Shown here: in pieces, positions 1 to 7,164 of the stretch
How the letters are laid out: the number at the start of each line of letters is the position of its first letter
Position numbering within the stretch: the stretch's first letter is position 1
Source: Zymomonas sp.
GTDB lineage: Bacteria > Pseudomonadota > Alphaproteobacteria > Sphingomonadales > Sphingomonadaceae
NCBI RefSeq assembly: GCF_020216885.1
Contig: NZ_JAIWON010000110.1
Coordinates: 1-15,605 of the forward strand
DNA length: 15,605 nucleotides
Direction of reading: 5' to 3'
The notes under the pieces: generated by a model
What the model was told of the DNA's origin: nothing
Databases searched by the model: none
What the model saw: only the letters and a program-made list of their open reading frames with translations
Translations under genes and position numbers: made by a program

Positions 1-1563
1 CCCCGTCGCAGCACCCGTTGTGTCATTAAAGCGGCTGATCGTTCTGTAACCGACCAACTCAAAGGGCGGCGGGGAGAAATAGCGCGAATAGCCGACATGC
101 AAGGCTGTTGATTTGGTCGGTTGCCATGTCAGATTAGCGCGTGGGCTGAATTGATGTTCTGTCCGATAGCTGGAATAAAGATCGAAACGAACACCATAGT
201 TAAAGGTCAAATTTTGAGCGAGCTTCCATTCATCCTGAACATAGGCGCTGTAGGTAAGTTGGGTTTTCCCGCTGTTATCGACGATAGATAAAGGCGTGGT
301 TCCAATCTGATTACCGTCATCATCGGCGGCAAAAACCGAGGATGTTGAAAAAGTGCTGCCGCGTTCCCGATCAAAGAAGAAACCACCGCGTAATGTGTGA
401 TGTTTGCTGACATGCCATGAGGCATCATATTGCAAGCCAAAGGCGACATTCCTACGCGTAATCCGTTGTGCCATCCCGTTGAAAATCAATTCACCCGCGA
501 CAGAGGGGTAATAATCAAGAGACGAATAACGGCCGAAGATAGAGGCCTGCATCGAGAAAGGCCCTGAATCATGCATGAAGGCCAATTGAGCAAAGCCCGT
601 CCGTTCTCTCTGATTTTCGTCAAGGTCATTACTGCGATAGTCAGTTTGGCCATTCAGATTAAAGCCGGTTGTTCCGTTTTCCCCCGGATGGATATTTTTC
701 GGGTTTGGAATTTGGAAATTCTGCTGCGAATACCCTGCCATCAAGGAAATACGGTTGCTGTCATCCAGAATATGATCGAGATAGCCGAAAAAATTACCTT
801 GATTACTGTGATCATGCAGCGGAGTAGAAGAGCCATCAATGCTATCAATACCCAAGGCTGTGTGGCGATATTCTCCGGTGACATAATAATTGGTCGATCC
901 GGTTGATCCGCCATATTGAACGCTTGGGATGATCGTTTCATGGCTGCCACCATAAATGGAAGCCGTTCCGCCATTTTTTTGTAGGCCACTTTTGGTCGTA
1001 ATATCAATAATACCGGCGGTTCTTAGGCCATATTGGGCAGGCAAAGCCCCCGTAATCAAATCCATTTTGTCGATCATACGGGGTGCCAAGGTCTGACCAA
1101 AAACAGAAATACCTTCTGGTAAAATAATACCGTTAATCCGATATTGCAGATTGTTATGATCGCCACGAATATGAACTTGGCTGAATTGATCCTGAGTTAC
1201 CCCCGGCATTTGCAGAAGGATATTATTCATCTGCTGATTATAGCCACCCGGAATAGATTCAATCTGTTTTTGATCCATTGAATAAACGGTTGCACCCAAA
1301 TGTGACTGAATTTGAGCGCGGGCTTCGTTTAACCTTTGTGCGGTCACCAGAATGTCTTTGCCTGTGGCATTCGATGGCACTGCATTATCTGTTTTTGGGA
1401 CGCTATTTTCTGATGGGGTAGAGCTATCTTCCGCAGAAGCATTGTCATCCGTTGCAGCATAGGACGGCGAGAGCGTGATAAAAGATGAAACTGCCAATAT
1501 GCTGACAGCACTGTATAATTTGAATAATTTAAGAGCCGATTTTCTGGAATCGCTCATCCCCAT
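1..1563 (-). CDS. TonB-dependent outer-membrane receptor (partial, 3' end beyond left edge)
   Basis: The frame is open for 521 codons from an ATG at 1563 to the window edge. An N-terminal signal peptide ends near SPSYA (residues 32-36) and is followed by a Ser/Asn/Asp-rich linker. A TonB-box-like segment (DILVTAQR, about 70-77) precedes a plug domain with family motifs: LLQMPGV (116-122), VHIRGDHNN (130-138), YRINGIILP (141-149), then GALPAQYG (172-179) and IIDITTKSG (185-193). From about 200 on, alternating aromatic/hydrophobic stretches look like beta-barrel strands. Such receptors import scarce ligands (siderophores, cobalamin, sugars) using TonB-ExbBD energy; I cannot tell the ligand, and the C-terminal barrel is missing. 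The start is ambiguous: AGGGGG lies 3 nt from ATG 1563 but 9 nt from an in-frame ATG at 1557, which is better spaced. Its promoter region carries an inverted repeat (1581-1598). Confidence 0.9.
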   Translation of the reverse strand, partial: MGMSDSRKSALKLFKLYSAVSILAVSSFITLSPSYAATDDNASAEDSSTPSENSVPKTDNAVPSNATGKDILVTAQRLNEARAQIQSHLGATVYSMDQKQIESIPGGYNQQMNNILLQMPGVTQDQFSQVHIRGDHNNLQYRINGIILPEGISVFGQTLAPRMIDKMDLITGALPAQYGLRTAGIIDITTKSGLQKNGGTASIYGGSHETIIPSVQYGGSTGSTNYYVTGEYRHTALGIDSIDGSSTPLHDHSNQGNFFGYLDHILDDSNRISLMAGYSQQNFQIPNPKNIHPGENGTTGFNLNGQTDYRSNDLDENQRERTGFAQLAFMHDSGPFSMQASIFGRYSSLDYYPSVAGELIFNGMAQRITRRNVAFGLQYDASWHVSKHHTLRGGFFFDRERGSTFSTSSVFAADDDGNQIGTTPLSIVDNSGKTQLTYSAYVQDEWKLAQNLTFNYGVRFDLYSSYRTEHQFSPRANLTWQPTKSTALHVGYSRYFSPPPFELVGYRTISRFNDTTGAATG

Positions 1564-1580
1564 TTTCCCCCTGTAAAATA

Positions 1581-1598
1581 GTTATGTGATAACATAAC
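1581..1598. promoter_or_regulatory. Inverted-repeat operator candidate upstream of the TonB receptor
   Basis: A perfect inverted repeat of 7-nt arms, GTTATGT and ACATAAC, flanks a 4-nt centre (GATA). It ends 18 nt before the receptor ATG and overlaps the putative -10 element, as expected of a repressor site. A second, looser repeat with arms AATGTT/AACATT and a 10-nt spacer lies at 1647-1668. The binding protein is unknown; neither repeat resembles a Fur box closely enough for me to name it. Confidence 0.45.
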
Positions 1599-1620
1599 AT
1601 TTCTAAGAGCGAAATGTCCA
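1591..1620 (-). promoter_or_regulatory. Putative sigma70-type promoter of the TonB receptor
   Basis: On the minus strand a -35-like TGGACA (1620-1615, 5 of 6 consensus positions) and a -10-like TATGTT (1596-1591, 4 of 6) are 18 nt apart, giving a predicted start near 1584 and a short 5' UTR. The match is moderate. Confidence 0.35.
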
Positions 1621-1687
1621 TGAATATACGATGAACAAAAGGATGAAATGTTACAAAATGTGAACATTGCTGAAATGGAATAAGGTT

Positions 1688-1726
1688 AAAAAAATGGCTC
1701 CTGCTTTTTAGAAAAGAGGAGCCATT
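1688..1726 (-). terminator. Rho-independent terminator of leuA
   Basis: A 10-bp perfect stem (AATGGCTCCT at 1693-1702 against AGGAGCCATT at 1717-1726) continues inward as CTTTT/AAAAG around a 3-nt loop with one bulged base. On the minus strand it is followed by a run of T (1694-1688). It begins 22 nt past the leuA stop codon and separates leuA from the TonB receptor promoter. Confidence 0.88.
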
Positions 1727-1748
1727 CAATAAGATGTTATTTTAGATA

Positions 1749-3449
1749 TTAGTCGATGCTTTTAGGATCAACCGCATAAGCGCGATTAACAGCACTTAAG
1801 ACAGCCCGAACCGAGGCGGTAGCGATATCATCGTCAACACCAACACCAAAGACGGTTCCACCTTGCGGCAAACTGCATTCGATATAGGCAGCCGCTTGCG
1901 CTGTATTACCGTGGCTAATGGCATGTTCTTGATAATCGACAACTTCCAAGCGGATATTCGTAATAGAAGACAGGGCATCAATAATGCTGGAGATCAAGCC
2001 ATTACCGTGGCCTTCGACTTCATGGGTAGCCTCTCCGGCTTTGATTTTACCGATGATGGCATAGCCATTGTCGCCTTGCTTGACCTGAAAATCAACCAAC
2101 TGGAAATGGCCGCTATTATCCAGATGATAATAGTCAACAAAGGCATTCCAAATGTCGGAAGAATCCAGCTCTTTTGAAGAAGAATCAGCCAAGGCCTGAA
2201 CCTTGCGACTAAAATCAACCTGCATCCGTCGCGGCATTTTCAGGCCTTGATCTTGCTCGATGACCCATGCCACGCCGCCTTTCCCTGATTGGGAATTAAC
2301 CCGAATAACGGCTTCATAAGAGCGCCCCAAATCAGCCGGATCGATGGGCAGGTAAGGGACATCCCAGATGATTTCACCCTCTTCCTTAGCTTTTCTTTCC
2401 GCGCGCTGGGTGAAGCCTTTGCGAATAGCATCCTGATGAGAGCCAGAAAAGGCCGTGAAGACCAGATCGCCGGCATAGGGATGCCGAGGCGAAACCGGTA
2501 ATTCAGTACAATATTCGACAGTCTTGATGACCTTATCAATGTCAGAGAGATCAATATTAGGATTGATCGCCTGCGTATAGAGATTGAGTGCCAAAGTCAC
2601 CAAATCGACATTGCCGGTTCTTTCACCATTGCCGAACAGGCAACCTTCGACACGGTCAGCACCAGCCAGCAAGGCCATTTCAGCCGCAGCGATACCCGTT
2701 CCGCGATCATTATGAGGATGAACGCTGACAATAATAGAATCGCGTCTGGAGATATTGCGGCAGAAGAATTCGACCTGATCGGCGTAAATATTCGGCATCG
2801 CGGCTTCGACGGTTGCCGGTAAGTTAATCGTCAGGGGTTTTTCAGGTGTTGGCTGTAAAACATCCAAAACCGCTTCACAGACTTCCAGACTGAAATCGAG
2901 TTCGGCCGTCGAAAAGGTTTCTGGGCTATATTCAAAGCGCCAATCCGTGTTGGGGCGTTTTTCAGCTTCATCCCGCAGCATGGTTACGCCTGCGATAGCC
3001 AGTTTTTTGATTTCTGGCCGCTCCATATTGAAGACAATACGCCGCCATGCCGGAGAAACTGCATTATAAACATGGATAATGGCGCGATGAATGCCTTCGA
3101 GGCTGTCAAAACTTTTGGTAATTAAGTCCTGACGTGCCTGTGTCAAAACCTGTAAGGTGACATCTTCCGGCACCGCATTCTGTTCAATCAGGCTGCGGAC
3201 AAAGTCAAATTCAGTGGCACCGGCAGAAGGGAAACCGACTTCGATTTCTTTCAGACCTATTGAAACCAACAAATCGAATAAACGGCGTTTCTTTTCACCA
3301 TCCATCGGGTTGGCCAGAGCCTGATTCCCATCCCGTAAATCTGTAGAGAGCCAGATTGGGGCTTTTTTGATAACTTGGGAAGGCCACTGCCGATTAGGTA
3401 AGTCGATGGCGGGGAAAGGTCGATATTTAGTAGCCGGATTATGTAACAT
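1749..3449 (-). CDS. leuA: 2-isopropylmalate synthase LeuA (type 2, leucine-feedback form)
   Basis: LeuA condenses acetyl-CoA with 2-oxoisovalerate to 2-isopropylmalate, the first committed step of leucine synthesis, in the cytoplasm. At 566 aa it has the length and N-terminal style of the type-2 family (actinobacterial and some proteobacterial LeuA). The DRE-TIM catalytic domain shows STDLRDGNQAL (35-45), the metal-binding SVHPHNDRGTG (242-252; His244, His246) and GNGERTGN (273-280). A C-terminal regulatory domain (from about 430), which in the family binds leucine for feedback inhibition, is present; near its end it holds GGTVFGVGVDDD. The ATG at 3449 is preceded by AGGGAT at suitable spacing. 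The gene stands alone as a transcription unit, with a leader-peptide/attenuator region upstream (3450-3633) and a strong terminator downstream. No motif is missing or frame broken. Confidence 0.97.
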   Translation of the reverse strand: MLHNPATKYRPFPAIDLPNRQWPSQVIKKAPIWLSTDLRDGNQALANPMDGEKKRRLFDLLVSIGLKEIEVGFPSAGATEFDFVRSLIEQNAVPEDVTLQVLTQARQDLITKSFDSLEGIHRAIIHVYNAVSPAWRRIVFNMERPEIKKLAIAGVTMLRDEAEKRPNTDWRFEYSPETFSTAELDFSLEVCEAVLDVLQPTPEKPLTINLPATVEAAMPNIYADQVEFFCRNISRRDSIIVSVHPHNDRGTGIAAAEMALLAGADRVEGCLFGNGERTGNVDLVTLALNLYTQAINPNIDLSDIDKVIKTVEYCTELPVSPRHPYAGDLVFTAFSGSHQDAIRKGFTQRAERKAKEEGEIIWDVPYLPIDPADLGRSYEAVIRVNSQSGKGGVAWVIEQDQGLKMPRRMQVDFSRKVQALADSSSKELDSSDIWNAFVDYYHLDNSGHFQLVDFQVKQGDNGYAIIGKIKAGEATHEVEGHGNGLISSIIDALSSITNIRLEVVDYQEHAISHGNTAQAAAYIECSLPQGGTVFGVGVDDDIATASVRAVLSAVNRAYAVDPKSID

Positions 3450-3481
3450 GATTATCCCTAAAACTTCGTTCTGTATTGTCA

Positions 3482-3496
3482 GGTGATTGGATCACC
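3482..3496 (-). other. Small hairpin in the leuA 5' leader
   Basis: GGTGAT and ATCACC pair around a 3-nt CCA loop, about 30 nt upstream of the leuA start codon and before its ribosome site. No T-run follows on the minus strand, so it is not a canonical terminator; it could be the last hairpin of the leader's regulatory fold. Confidence 0.4.
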
Positions 3497-3530
3497 AGAA
3501 CAACAACGTTGTTTTTTCTAATGAAGTAAC

Positions 3531-3594
3531 CCCTTAGGCGTTGACCCTTGCTGTAACAAGAAGGGCAAAGCGAATAACACGCCTAAGGGCGTGT
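3531..3594 (-). promoter_or_regulatory. leuA leader: mutually exclusive RNA hairpins (putative leucine attenuator)
   Basis: Several segments of the minus-strand leader can pair in competing ways. ACACGCC (3594-3588) pairs with GGCGTGT (3583-3577), a 7-bp hairpin with a 4-nt loop that contains the leader-peptide stop codon. The overlapping CCCTTAGGCGT (3589-3579) instead pairs perfectly over 11 bp with ACGCCTAAGGG (3541-3531). Between them CCCTT (3565-3561) can pair with AAGGG (3549-3545). A ribosome paused on the last Leu codon of the leader peptide would cover the first segment, as expected for ribosome-mediated attenuation. The weak point is that no clear T-tract follows any of these stems, so whether termination, Rho loading or leuA translation is controlled is unknown. 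Confidence 0.6.
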
Positions 3595-3633
3595 AAGTCG
3601 TAGATCGCGTGCTATAAGAGGCAGGGAAAACAT
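3583..3633 (-). CDS. leuL: Putative leucine-rich leader peptide of leuA
   Basis: A 16-codon ORF upstream of leuA reads MFSLPLIARDLRLTRP and stops at TAG (3585-3583). Four of the 16 residues are leucine (codons CTG, CTT, CTA, CTT) plus one isoleucine, and the last two Leu codons lie just before a competing RNA hairpin. This is the arrangement of amino-acid-biosynthesis attenuators (trpL, leuL). The only Shine-Dalgarno-like GAGG lies 1 nt from the ATG, too close for normal use. A promoter-like pair at 3641-3669 would place the transcript start at or next to the ATG, so translation may be leaderless, as described for trpL in Sinorhizobium. An ORF this short can arise by chance; position, composition and the RNA fold together make it credible. 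Confidence 0.62.
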   Translation of the reverse strand: MFSLPLIARDLRLTRP

Positions 3634-3640
3634 GCCTCTA

Positions 3641-3669
3641 TATATAAAAGAGTGATGACAATAAGTCTA
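3641..3669 (-). promoter_or_regulatory. Putative promoter of the leuA leader transcript
   Basis: On the minus strand TAGACT (3669-3664, 4 of 6 to the -35 consensus) and TATATA (3646-3641, 4 of 6 to the -10) are 17 nt apart. The start would fall about 7-8 nt after the -10, at or beside the A of the leader-peptide ATG (3633). Confidence 0.42.
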
Positions 3670-3670
3670 T

Positions 3671-3697
3671 AGAAAAACGGGGTATAGCCGTCCTTCT
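3671..3697 (-). terminator. Probable intrinsic terminator of the GH35-like gene
   Basis: On the minus strand AGAAGGACGG and CCGTTTTTCT form a 10-bp stem with two G-U pairs around a 7-nt loop. The T-tract sits in the 3' arm. It lies about 70 nt past the gene's stop codon and just upstream of the leuA promoter elements. Confidence 0.55.
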
Positions 3698-3768
3698 GAA
3701 AGCAAAAAAACAGGAAATAGTTATTCAAAGATTTTCTGAATCACAAATAAATACCCTAATTTGATAGA

Positions 3769-6700
3769 TTATTGCTGCTCTTGAGCTTCCTTTATATCTT
3801 TCCAATTAGCCGCATCGATCTTTTCTATCGGGACACCGCCACGGACATTATGTAATACGGTGAGGTGAATGGGTTCCATCACTGTATTTTCTTTATCAAA
3901 AGCCGTTCCGTCTGACGTAACCGCCAAGGCAAAAAGATTGTCGCCGTTATGATCGATAATGCCCGCAGGAATAGAGAAAACCGTCTGAGGCCCGATATGC
4001 GCAATATATTGTCCGATATTCCAGCCATTTACAAAAATGAGCATTCGATAATGGCTTTTGGAGCGGATTTTATGGCCATCCCCAATTGTTAGGCCAAGGG
4101 TAATGTCATTCTCTTTGGGAAGGTTTAATTTTACATGGCTGCGATACCATGTTGTTCCCGCTGTCGGAGAGAGGCGAGTCATATCCGCTGATGACCAATT
4201 GGAATCAGAATAGCCCGGTAAATGCCAGCCAGAGCGTTCACCAAATTGGCCGCCGTTATTAAGCGCGCCTCGATCGGTATCAAGTAGATTTTCACCGCCA
4301 AGATTACCTTGGATTCGCCATGAAATCGGGACGGCATAAGCGGCAGCAGAGGGATCAGACAATGACGCGGCGATCAGACCGGACGGTGCCCTTTGCATAT
4401 TATTATCGGCGTTGTCTTCGCGATGGCCGTTCAGGCGGATCATAACAGAAAAGACGTGATCGCCTGCTTTTTGGGCGCTTTCGGGTAAGTTAATCCGAAA
4501 ACTACCACGGGTTGAAGGTTGTGACAGACCATTTTCTATTTCATTTTCACCTAAAAACTGGCCATCCATCCATAATTGCAAAAAGCCGCTGCCGCCTGCG
4601 CCATAGTGAAGTGTGAGGCTTTTTGCCTGTGGATCACCCACAAAATGGCCGCGATACCAAATATCTCCATCATGGAAACCGTAGGAATCAGCATTTAGAT
4701 TGGGCTGGCCTTCTGGGGGAGATATAATCGCACTGTCATCGGTGTCGTCAGCTTTCTGCCAATGGCTGTCATCGAAATTTGATCGTGCCTCTGCTGTGCC
4801 TTCTGCCGCTTGCCAGTCTAGGGTCATTAAATCTGGTAAAGTGAAGTCTTCAGGTTCGGGTAAAAAATCCTTGGATATAAAATTGCCATTTAGGAAGTTC
4901 CGGCTGAAGGCGACATGATGGCCGTTCCATTCTAGCGTTGTGATAGCAGGCGGAGCCCAGACTTCTAGCGTTTCTTGACTACCCGTATCGCCTTTTAACG
5001 ATAAAGTGAGATCCGTGGATGAAGCCTGTCGAACAAGTGAAGGACCAAAGACAAGCACATCTCCGGCATCAGTCGAAAAACGCGAAAAACGCGTAGATTC
5101 CTTTTCATCACCGATTAAAAGAATAAGGGGGGCAGGGCCGCCATTTTCAATTTTTATGCGGGTAAGGCCGCCATGAATATAATTTAATCGTAAATCATGC
5201 CGCGCCGGATCATAGAAATAGCGGGCATCGCCTTCGATAACGGTCACGCGGGGTTTGGTTTCATATCTTAGAACGGTTTCGCCCGCTTCCCCCTGACGAC
5301 CATTGAAAAGGGCAATATCATGTTCCCCTTGTGTAATCATCGTCTGAAATTGTGAGGTCGAATAAACCAGACGGTTTCTTCCGAGGTTAAAACCGGCGAT
5401 TAGATATTTGCTATCATGGCCATTTAATTCGAGATTACCTTCTTCTGGAAGGGTGTAGGTGCCATCCGGCAGAGCAACAGAGAAGGTAAATTTGCTATCA
5501 TGCAGACTATTGGCGGGCTTATGCGTGATAAAGAAAAGATGCGAATTGGTGTCGGGGTTAACGTTATGCAGCACTCGAATATGGCTGGAGGTTGGAACAA
5601 TAACCGAGCCCGGCATCATTTTTGTAATATCGGAAAAAGTGGAGATAAATTGTCCTAATCGCTTTAGGCCAGCGGCTTTGGGTCTGAGATTGCGAGCTTC
5701 GTCGATCGGCGCGCCATAATCGAAAGAGGTGATACGGCCTGACTGTCCAAGCCAGCCCCAATTGATACCGCCATAAACCATCCGAAGCGTCTGATTTGTT
5801 AAACCGTTGATAAGATTATTTCCTAATATCAACATTTCATGGCGTTCGTCATTACTATTGACGAGGCAATTATAGTGTCCGTTGCTACCCCAATAATCGG
5901 CGCTACCGTCTTCTATGGTTATAAGGCTGGTTGCTGGACGTTTTAAGAAACTCGCGCTGTTATCGAGATTATAATATCCGAGATCAGGAGGCGCGGCTTC
6001 CCGTAAAGGTTGATTCTGAGTGTCGCAAAAGCGCGTCGTGTTAATTGAAAAGCCATGAAGATCTATGAGGCTCGCAACATCTTCGCCAGACCGAGCGACA
6101 GAAAGCCAGTCGCCAACGGGCCCAGTCTCATTGTGAAAAATAGGAAGCGTAATGCCGTCATGGCGGGCTTTGGCATATAAATGTGCCATATAGCGTTGTT
6201 TGACAGGACTGGGATCGCCGAGACGGTCTTCGACCTGATATAGAATAACATTGCCTTTATCGCCGTCATATTGATGGCGACTGATAATCGCATTGACGCG
6301 CGTTAGCCATTCGTCAACGGCTGCAAGATAAACCGGATCGTCACTTCTGGCATCGACTTTCTGACGGGTGAGCCATCCGGGAAAACCACCGCGAGATAAA
6401 TCGGCATCAGCATAGGGGCCGATCCGAACCACAACATATAATCCCGCGATTTTTGCCATGCTGAGCAGGCGATCAATATCACGAATACCATTAAAGTCGT
6501 AAACACCCGGAGCAGGGGAGTGATAAGCCCAGTCCAACTGAATAGTTACCGTATTGAAACCGATCGCCTTCATCTTTTCAAAAATATCTTGCCAGAGAGA
6601 AGGACTAGGCAAGCGGAAAGGATCAAACTCTCCACTCCAGATAAGAAATCTTCGGCTATCTATCATTGCCGAATAGCGGTCGAATGTAATCCTGACTGTT

Positions 6701-6870
6701 TTTTCGGCAGGAAGGCTGACCGTAATATCTCGACCTTTGACCGGACGAGATAATATTTTGTCTGCATTATCGGCGGCTATAGCGTTGTGGTTGATAAGGG
6801 AAGGTAGCAACAAAGCAAGTAAGCTTGCGCCTAGCCGGAATCTTTTGGCTATTTTCCCCATCTTGTCCAT
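3769..6870 (-). CDS. Secreted GH35 beta-galactosidase-like protein with altered active site
   Basis: This 1033-aa protein has an N-terminal signal peptide (basic KRFR, hydrophobic LGASLLALLLPSL, cleavage near AIAA|DN at 33), so it is periplasmic or outside. The GH35 TIM barrel spans about 60-410, with LIWSGEFDPFRLPSPSLW (76-93), GPYADADLSRGGFPGWL (151-167), YQVEDRLGD (211-219), TIEDGSADYWG (318-328) and YGGINWGWLG (366-375). Beta-sandwich regions of the BetaGal dom2 and dom4/5 type follow; jelly-roll starts show at about 733 (WYRGHF) and 907 (WYRSHV). Family members hydrolyse terminal beta-galactosides. Here the usual ENE acid/base motif reads EDR: the second Glu is Arg216. The nucleophile-position Glu320 appears kept, but GEFHYF has become GEFDPF and NAE has become ADAD, so activity or specificity is doubtful. 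It has its own promoter and is divergent from opgG; the frame is intact. Confidence 0.88.
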   Translation of the reverse strand: MDKMGKIAKRFRLGASLLALLLPSLINHNAIAADNADKILSRPVKGRDITVSLPAEKTVRITFDRYSAMIDSRRFLIWSGEFDPFRLPSPSLWQDIFEKMKAIGFNTVTIQLDWAYHSPAPGVYDFNGIRDIDRLLSMAKIAGLYVVVRIGPYADADLSRGGFPGWLTRQKVDARSDDPVYLAAVDEWLTRVNAIISRHQYDGDKGNVILYQVEDRLGDPSPVKQRYMAHLYAKARHDGITLPIFHNETGPVGDWLSVARSGEDVASLIDLHGFSINTTRFCDTQNQPLREAAPPDLGYYNLDNSASFLKRPATSLITIEDGSADYWGSNGHYNCLVNSNDERHEMLILGNNLINGLTNQTLRMVYGGINWGWLGQSGRITSFDYGAPIDEARNLRPKAAGLKRLGQFISTFSDITKMMPGSVIVPTSSHIRVLHNVNPDTNSHLFFITHKPANSLHDSKFTFSVALPDGTYTLPEEGNLELNGHDSKYLIAGFNLGRNRLVYSTSQFQTMITQGEHDIALFNGRQGEAGETVLRYETKPRVTVIEGDARYFYDPARHDLRLNYIHGGLTRIKIENGGPAPLILLIGDEKESTRFSRFSTDAGDVLVFGPSLVRQASSTDLTLSLKGDTGSQETLEVWAPPAITTLEWNGHHVAFSRNFLNGNFISKDFLPEPEDFTLPDLMTLDWQAAEGTAEARSNFDDSHWQKADDTDDSAIISPPEGQPNLNADSYGFHDGDIWYRGHFVGDPQAKSLTLHYGAGGSGFLQLWMDGQFLGENEIENGLSQPSTRGSFRINLPESAQKAGDHVFSVMIRLNGHREDNADNNMQRAPSGLIAASLSDPSAAAYAVPISWRIQGNLGGENLLDTDRGALNNGGQFGERSGWHLPGYSDSNWSSADMTRLSPTAGTTWYRSHVKLNLPKENDITLGLTIGDGHKIRSKSHYRMLIFVNGWNIGQYIAHIGPQTVFSIPAGIIDHNGDNLFALAVTSDGTAFDKENTVMEPIHLTVLHNVRGGVPIEKIDAANWKDIKEAQEQQ

Positions 6871-6921
6871 TTTGCTCTGCTATCCTGTTTTGTAAGTTAC
6901 GGTTTATTAAACAAGTTTGTT

Positions 6922-6949
6922 TTTATAAAAAAAATTTACAATTTGTCAT
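6922..6949 (-). promoter_or_regulatory. Putative promoter of the GH35-like gene
   Basis: On the minus strand ATGACA (6949-6944, 5 of 6) and TATAAA (6927-6922, 5 of 6) are separated by 16 nt that include a T8 tract. This would give a 5' UTR of about 45 nt. It is the best promoter match in the 294-bp divergent intergenic region between this gene and opgG. Confidence 0.55.
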
Positions 6950-7047
6950 CAGTCGCTTTTACGATACCAATCATCTTATTTCGGATATCTTCAACAGGAT
7001 TACATCCCTATGGTGAATGAATGAGAAATCATAATCCTGAGAATTCA

Positions 7048-7076
7048 AAGATACATCCCGATTTTGAGACTATAAT
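7048..7076 (+). promoter_or_regulatory. Possible promoter of the opgGH operon
   Basis: A perfect -10 hexamer TATAAT lies at 7071-7076, about 90 nt before the opgG start. The -35 position at 17-nt spacing reads AAGATA (3 of 6), so an activator or an alternative sigma factor may be needed, or the hexamer is chance in AT-rich DNA. Confidence 0.35.
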
Positions 7077-7164
7077 CAGAAAATAAGCCTCGAATACCAT
7101 ATTCAAATCTTTAGGCCGCTGCGTTACAGCAAGAAAATAGCGTAAATTATTTTGGAGAGAATAT

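Noticed and set aside
571..906. 111-codon plus-strand ORF within the TonB receptor
   Set aside because: It lies opposite the receptor frame, which is open for 521 codons and shows all plug-domain motifs.
6825..7016. Plus-strand ORF across the start of the GH35-like gene
   Set aside because: Overlaps the signal-peptide codons and AT-rich promoter; composition is that of non-coding DNA.
7114..7130. GCTG/CAGC hairpin in the opgG 5' UTR
   Set aside because: Only 4 bp; within chance expectation.
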